64,000 nt of DNA from Epiperipatus broadwayi. Taxonomy: Eukaryota > Onychophora > Udeonychophora > Euonychophora > Peripatidae. This document shows, one piece after another, positions 58,793 to 64,000 of this stretch. The notes below the pieces were generated by a model, which searched no databases, was not told where the DNA came from, and saw only the letters and a program-made list of their open reading frames with translations. The stretch lies in assembly GCA_028023455.1 (NCBI GenBank), contig JAQFVV010006197.1:13573254-13637253 (forward strand). The letters are read 5' to 3'. Every line of letters begins with the position of its first letter. Positions within the stretch are counted from its first letter, which is position 1. The position numbers and the translations under genes are program-made.

Positions 58793-59446
58793 TCAGTCTT
58801 CATCATTTATTTCCAGATAATGATGTTCTTTTTCATGAAGAAACATTCTGATTTCTTTCAGACATGATACAAACCTGTTCAAGACATTACCTCGACTAAT
58901 CCAATGAACATTGCTATATAGAGGGAGGTGTATATATGTACTATTCATTTCTTGCAAAAGGGATTTAAATAGCCTATTTGCTAATGAAGAATGAGAAACT
59001 ATGAAATTAATTATTTTAATGACACTGTCCATTACAGAATTCAAGCATTGTGATGAGATATTTGCAATTAAATTTTCCTGGTGTATAATGCAGTGAAAAC
59101 TCAATATTCGATGTTTAATATGATTTTCAAGAAGTTTAGCAAATCTCTTTTCCTTTCCGACCACTGCAATGCTGGCATCAGTAGTAACACTAAATATTTT
59201 ATTTATGTTACATTTCTGATTTTCAAAATAATTGAAAAATGCAGTGAAAATATCATGTCCCTTTGTTGTACCAGTAAGGGGAATCAAGCAACACAGTTCT
59301 TCATAAATGTGATTGTTGTCACAATATTGTGCAATTATTGCTAGGTGTGCTACATCATTTACATCAGTGCTTTCATCAACAGCAACACTGAATGCAACAG
59401 CTTGTTGTAAACTGGTTTTCTGTTTTGTTGTTACATCTTCGGCCAT
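58793..59446 (-). pseudogene. hAT transposase, catalytic core
   Basis: 217 codons with conserved hAT core blocks: AVAFSVAVDESTDVNDVAHL (residues about 17-36, the first acidic region DESTD), HDIFTAFFNYFENQKCNINK, FSVTTDASIAVVGKEKRFAK (the TDGAP block, with SIA in place of the usual GAP-type residues), then LSFHCIIHQENLIA (the CxxH region) and NVHWISRGNVLNRFVSCLKE (the W-containing block). It is preceded by a decayed stretch at 59450-59655 and ends one codon before the next frame. Related genes in animals are annotated as GTF2IRD2-like, FAM200 or ZBED. Confidence 0.92.
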
Positions 59447-59660
59447 GTCAGTTATTCTTCTTTGAATTGATCTTGCAGAATCTAGTATTTCTCAAATTCG
59501 AGACAGTATTGTTTGTTTATTTGGTAAATCACTGAATAAGATTTCAGCACTTTTCAAAAACGTTTCTTTGATGAATTGTCCACCTGTGAAAGATTTGCCT
59601 TTCAAAGCCACACAATAAGCAATTGTATAATTACATTTGTGGCTTTATTTTGGGTTCCAA

Positions 59661-59915
59661 TTATTTGACTAAAATAAGTGTTTGTTTCTTAAAGGCAGAA
59701 ACAGCTCTTTTTATAGCTTCACTTTTCTCATCTGAGTTTTTAAAAATGAACACATGTTTAGTTTGATAATGTCTTTGTACACTTGAGGTAGGACACAAAA
59801 TACTTTCACAGCATAATGTACACACAACATGATGTTTTTGCTGTACAAATCCATATTTATTTGTCCAAGAGTCTTGAAAAGAGCGAATATCACATTTTTG
59901 TCTTTTGTGGGACAT
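59661..59915 (-). pseudogene. hAT transposase, N-terminal BED zinc finger
   Basis: 84 codons starting MSHKRQKCDIRSFQDSWTNK. A BED-type finger is clear: a Trp/Phe-containing start (SWTNKYGFVQQKH), CTLCCES (C-x2-C) and RHYQTKH (H-x4-H). It is the DNA-binding part of the transposase and contacts subterminal transposon DNA in this family. The ATG at 59915 is a plausible start, 403 bases inside the right end. A stop after LILVK at 59661 ends the frame; the normal protein would continue into the core domain. Confidence 0.92.
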
Positions 59916-60429
59916 TTTGGGAATCTCTTAGTCACTATAATAACTTTTTTGAAAAAAGCGCCACCAATGAGCGTTGATTATTTACCATTCAACTATCAAA
60001 AATAGCTTTCTAGAATTGATAACATAATAATCTTTTTATTTGAATTACGATTTCATTTTTTCATATTATCAGAAGTAAAATGTGAATATGTAGAATTTAT
60101 TTCACTTGAAAATAAGAATATCTTTTAAATGAAGTCAAGTGTATTATTTTTTGATAAATAATGATTTGATCGTAAATTCAATGTTGAATGTAAAAACAAA
60201 CAAAAAAAAGATGCTGTAATTAAAATATTTTTTTTTTACTATTTCAATTTATTCAGAGTGCCATTGATAATCGTTGGCGTGCCAAGCATGGCACGGGTGC
60301 CATAGATTGCCGACCCCGTTATAGCTAATAATAGCCAGATACCTATTTCTCAATTAGTATTGTTTAGTTAACTGGATTAACTATAACAACTGCACTACCT
60401 GAGAAAAAAAATTCGCAGCTTGATTAGAA

Positions 60430-63400
60430 CTTTTGAAGTTGTATCTAATCTGGATGCTGTCATTGTACGATAAGACTCCATTTTCTAGTGTTATATTTTT
60501 ATTATAAGTCAGACTAATATGTATACATATTAAGTTCCTGTCTGAAGGCAGGTTTAAGCTTATTAATATAATAATATGACACAGTAATCAACTGGTATAA
60601 AAATAATTTATTTTTGATTGCAATTCCTTAATGCAATTTAATATTTAGTACTAAATCATGAACTTTGCATGAGTACTTTGCATTATTAAAATGCATTGTG
60701 CAAGATGATTTCAAAATTTATTAGTAATTTTTTTACACGTTTTAATTAATTTTGATCTTATTTTTAACCTAATTTTTAAAATAAAGATTAATTTTTCCTG
60801 ATTTATGAGTAATCTACAAGCCTTTAATAGATCATCAATCAAGCATAACAAAGCAGCACCTAATAATATTATTCATATATCCTTTTTCAAATATCAGTTT
60901 AAAAAAAAAAAATTTTTTTTTCTTAATGAGTATAATAAAGATTTAGAAAAACGAAAAGTAAATTGCATATTTTATCATTTTTGTACTATGCTACCAATTA
61001 TATTTGGAGTCAAAAAAACAAACAAACAAACAAAAAACAAATTATGATCAACTTTTTATATTCCAATCCAAGATTTTTCAATGTCTCTTTATCTCAGTTT
61101 AATTTTTTTTTATTAGTTTTTACCCCATCAATTCACTTTGCTATCATCTTTTACTTGACATGTATATGTTCTTTTGTTTTTTCATATTTTTTTTATTTCT
61201 TTGCAGCAATACATTTTTATATATTTTCTTAATTCAGTATTATTTTACAGTATTCTATTTTAAATATTTCTAATTGTTTTTTTATATTTCTTTTATTATT
61301 TATTCTAAAGATGTAGATTTTTATTTCACACAGTAACTTTTTATTTCAGTATTTATTCAAAGTAGATTACAAAAATATTCTCAATTTTTTTAAAACCATT
61401 TCTTGTCATGATATTTAATATTGTTTTTTATTCACGTCTTCTATAATCGAGGTATATTCTTTTTTTTTTTTTTAATAAAGTATTTTTATAAATGCTCCTT
61501 GGCTAATTTTGCCTCATATTTATCCCTTGATCACTTTATTGATATTATTCTCTTATTTTTCTTAAATATATATTGTTAATGTCTTCTGATAACTTTAAAC
61601 CAATCATTATGCATGAAAATCTTTTACAGTTTTTATTGTGGCAAACATTATAGTTTTATTTTCATTTACTTTAAATTTATAGTGTAAAAATATTTTAAAT
61701 TCTTTTATATTATTAACTTGCCCTATCTGTATTTTTGCATTTTTGAATTTTAACAATGGTCTGTTTTTGTTTAGAACTTGAAGTCACATCCTTATGCTTC
61801 CCAAGAAAACTCCTTAAGAACTGAAACCATTAGAAATATAACATTTGTGGAATAAAAATTTTTAATATTAATTTAACTCATACTTAATTAATTTAATTAA
61901 AATAAAATAAAATTGACAGAAACATTACATTTGTAAAATAATATTTTGTTAATATTGATTTAACTCATACTTAATTAAAAAGCCAATACATAAATATTTT
62001 TATAGTAGACAATCACATGATATTTAAATTTAGAATTCATTTATTAGAGGGTGTATTTTTTATTTTCACATCTTATTATTACATTATAATTTTTGTCAGA
62101 CTTATTTTGTAGTTTTAATCATTTTTTAAAATAATATATAAATATAATTAAAAAGTAAAAAAAAAATGTTAAAAAAATATTTTGTTTAATAATACTTTTA
62201 TATAAATAGCTGACTAAATAGTAGAAAAATAATAAAGTAATTCAACTAAAAAACATATTGAACCCATAAAAATAAAAAAGGCTTCAAATGCTTTTATGAA
62301 ATGACATTTTTTTAAATCAGATTATTTTATTTTTTTACTTTTCAGTCAGGTGTTTACATAAAAGCATTATTTAACAAAAATCTTTTTTTTAAAATTGTTG
62401 TATATTGAGTTGCTATGGGTAAATGGCCAAGAGGTTATTCCAGGAATCAAATAATAAAAATAAATAATACGAAGGTTCTTATGACCTTTTAAATTTCTGA
62501 GACTTCACTTGGACCTTCAGTGGGACACTGCACTGGGATTTTGAATCTTCTGTTGGAAGTATCTTGTTGCCTTCTTAATTCTTATAATCTCATTAGGCTG
62601 TTTTAATTCTTCTGCTGAATGTATTCTGTTGCCTTCTTATTTGCTGTTAGTATAAACAGCTATTTTTCTCTAAAGTATATATTTAATTAATAAATTTTCT
62701 AAATTCCAAAGATTATCTTTAGCTAGAAAAAATTCAGTTACAGATATAATTGGTTTTTTCTTTATCAGATAAAATTTTTAACTTTAATTCTCTGAGGAAT
62801 TTTTAAATTTGACTGATTAAAATTATTTTAATATTTTAAACTTATACATTTAAAAAAAATTAAAATGTATATATATATTGTAATGGAAAGTATATTCCAT
62901 TGAATTTATCTCAGGTCATGGCTTATTTTTATCAAAGTCGTGAGTTGGGAATTCAATTGTAATGGACTAGGCATATCATTTTAAGATTTTAAATAAATTT
63001 ATTGGAGCTTAATTAATCATAGTACTACATTGTGGAGCCAATTGTAAAGGAAAACTTTACAACCACTAACCAATTAATCAATCAAGCTCACACATTGTAA
63101 TTGTATACCTTGCAACTACCAATCAACTAATCAAGTCACACATTGCAAGGCATCAATTGTAATGGAAATAGTATGTATAAAAGAAAATAAAGTAGTTCAA
63201 TCATTGGATGGTTTAATCATTGATTACAATTACAATATTGTCTATCCAATTAGCTATACATAAAATATGCCTGGACACCAAAGACCAATAACAAGAGACA
63301 TTAAATGATTTGTTGTCAGGGTTAGCTTGATCAGTAATTTAATTATTCACCAAAATATAAATTGGAAACAAAGGAAATTTTATTGGATCTAATCTATATT

Positions 63401-63895
63401 TGCAGATGGGGATTATATGTAAAACAATATAATGATTAGTGATAACTTAGATAAATAATTAAGAAATTGAATATTAGCAAAACACAAAATTATCATTTAA
63501 GTGATTGTTAAGTCTCAAGCATTACCTAGTGATCTTTGTATTGAAAAGAGAAAAATAAATAAATAAATAAATTTCAAATAAATCACAAAGTCATTTCATA
63601 TAAAACAAGTGGTATATACTTTATTCTAATTGTGGTTTGATTTTCATTTCAAATGGCAATAATCATATTAAACACATACAATATTTGTTTACCTTTCAAG
63701 TTTTCATTTTAATTCAATATTATTTAAATTAATATTTGCCAGCAATCATTATTTATCACACAGAAAGATGCAATAAAGGAGAAATAATGAAAATCACATT
63801 AGCTTCTTAAAATAATAATTTAGAGTCATCGATATGTTCCTCAAGGTTAGATCGTTTAAATTAATATATATATATAATATTTTTTTCCTATTATG
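60430..63895. other. AT-rich non-coding DNA
   Basis: No gene or transposon coding sequence recognised. Simple repeats: (AAAC)n at 61014-61039 and (AAAT)n at 63556-63576. Two related copies of a short block (ACTCATACTTAATTAA) occur at 61876 and 61964. At 62500-62640 a Cys-free, less AT-rich patch repeats TTCTGTTG(G/C)-type words without a clear frame. Between 63040 and 63160 the word CAACTACCAATCAACTAATC-like is partly repeated. Confidence 0.5.
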
Positions 63896-63900
63896 TTGGA

Positions 63901-64000
63901 TTTTTTTTTTCCATATGTCAAATGCATTGACCGGGAAGCGAACCCAGGCCAGCTGCTTGATAGGCAGCTATGCTAACCATGAGGTCATCAATGCTTGACA
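63901..64000 (-). mobile_element. tRNA-derived SINE, family A (runs to the window edge)
   Basis: On the minus strand: GTCAAGCATTGATGACCTCA, TGGTTAGCATAGCTGCCTAT, CAAGCAGCTGGCC, TGGGTTCGCTTCCCGGTC (an intact box B), AATGCATTTGACATATGG and an A-tail. Homologous along its length to the copy at 31.2 kb. The target duplication cannot be checked because the 5' end coincides with the end of the window. Confidence 0.82.

Larger units (their letters stand above)
57653..60326 (-). mobile_element. Full-length hAT transposon with target-site duplication
   Basis: The element occupies 57661-60318 (2658 bases). The left end is CAGGGGTCAGCAACCTTTTA; the right end, inverted, is CGGGGTCGGCAATCTATGGC. TTATAGCT at 57653-57660 and 60319-60326 is a perfect 8-base duplication, characteristic of hAT. 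The near-terminal GTGCCGAACC / GGCACGGGTGCC motifs are also typical of this end type. It encodes a ZBED/GTF2IRD2-like transposase on the minus strand, broken into several frames. Both ends and the coding region are present, so it derives from an autonomous copy. Confidence 0.95.
57565..60425. repeat. Copy of dispersed repeat R, interrupted by a hAT element
   Basis: The left part, 57565-57660 (GGGGCGTTACTCACTAAGAG, CTAATTGCCAAATTATGAGG, TTTTATTTTTACTTTATC), and the right part, 60319-60425 (TTATAGCTAATAATAGCCAG ... TACCTGAGAAAAAAAATT), together match the uninterrupted copy at 31343-31480 and the partial copy at 15895-16085. The hAT insertion therefore separates two halves of one older repeat. 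Confidence 0.65.

Noticed and set aside
59081-59344. 87-codon plus-strand open frame
   Set aside because: Antisense shadow of the hAT transposase core domain.
60805-61232. Overlapping 80- and 89-codon Phe/Asn/Lys-rich frames
   Set aside because: The composition follows the AT-rich DNA and an (AAAC)n repeat; no conserved motif or transmembrane gene family could be recognised.
63901-64000. Possible functional tRNA gene at the window end
   Set aside because: It has the same body and A-tail as the SINE at 31.2 kb and no proper acceptor stem.
1-64000. CRISPR arrays, operons, Shine-Dalgarno sites or other prokaryotic features
   Set aside because: No regularly spaced short direct repeats and no compact gene arrangement; the content is that of a repeat-rich animal genome.

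Overview
This is a very AT-rich stretch of a metazoan nuclear genome, almost certainly from an invertebrate, with no convincing host protein-coding gene. What can be read is transposable elements of many classes and ages: Penelope-like, RTE-type, CCHC/APE-type LINE, Ty3/gypsy, hAT, a Tigger/pogo-like element, tRNA-derived SINEs and a set of fold-back (hairpin) repeats. The mixture fits a repeat-rich invertebrate genome (mollusc, arthropod, flatworm or cnidarian); the sequence alone does not settle the phylum.

Layout. 1-11 kb: AT-rich DNA with RTE relics (2.4-2.9, 6.0-7.3 kb), a fold-back (2.88-3.10 kb) and a minus-strand Penelope-like relic (3.2-4.56 kb). 11-18 kb: a solitary arm of a hammerhead-bearing repeat (11.23 kb), an unexplained less AT-rich block (12.27-13.76 kb), a CAA/AAT microsatellite (16.35 kb), a LINE endonuclease fragment and a hairpin element with a 16-bp direct repeat (17.05 kb). 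18.5-24.4 kb: a minus-strand Ty3/gypsy element with both LTRs and a polypurine tract, its integrase split by a 538-bp hAT MITE with a perfect 8-bp target duplication. 24.59-25.55 kb: a Tigger/pogo-like element. 26.0-28.7 kb: a nearly full-length minus-strand RTE. 31-37 kb: three tRNA-derived SINEs and a decayed LINE (31.6-33.1 kb). 41.4-44.3 kb: two fold-backs with hammerhead-like cores, then a plus-strand Penelope-like element. 44.8-47.1 kb: a decayed hAT transposase gene. 47.3-47.6 kb: another fold-back. 50.65-57.0 kb: the youngest-looking element, a LINE with a CCHC ORF1 and an APE endonuclease/RT ORF2. 57.66-60.32 kb: an end-to-end hAT element with terminal repeats and an 8-bp duplication, inside a copy of another dispersed repeat. 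A fourth SINE runs to the window end.

Most noteworthy: a small dispersed repeat family (11.2, 41.4, 42.2-42.8 kb) carries the pieces of a hammerhead self-cleaving ribozyme (CTGATGA, a short hairpin whose closing pair changes in a compensatory way between copies, then GAAA). In two places it is arranged as a large inverted repeat, just upstream of a Penelope-like element, the retroelement class known to carry hammerheads. Boundaries of decayed elements are approximate, and all family calls were made by eye without database searches.
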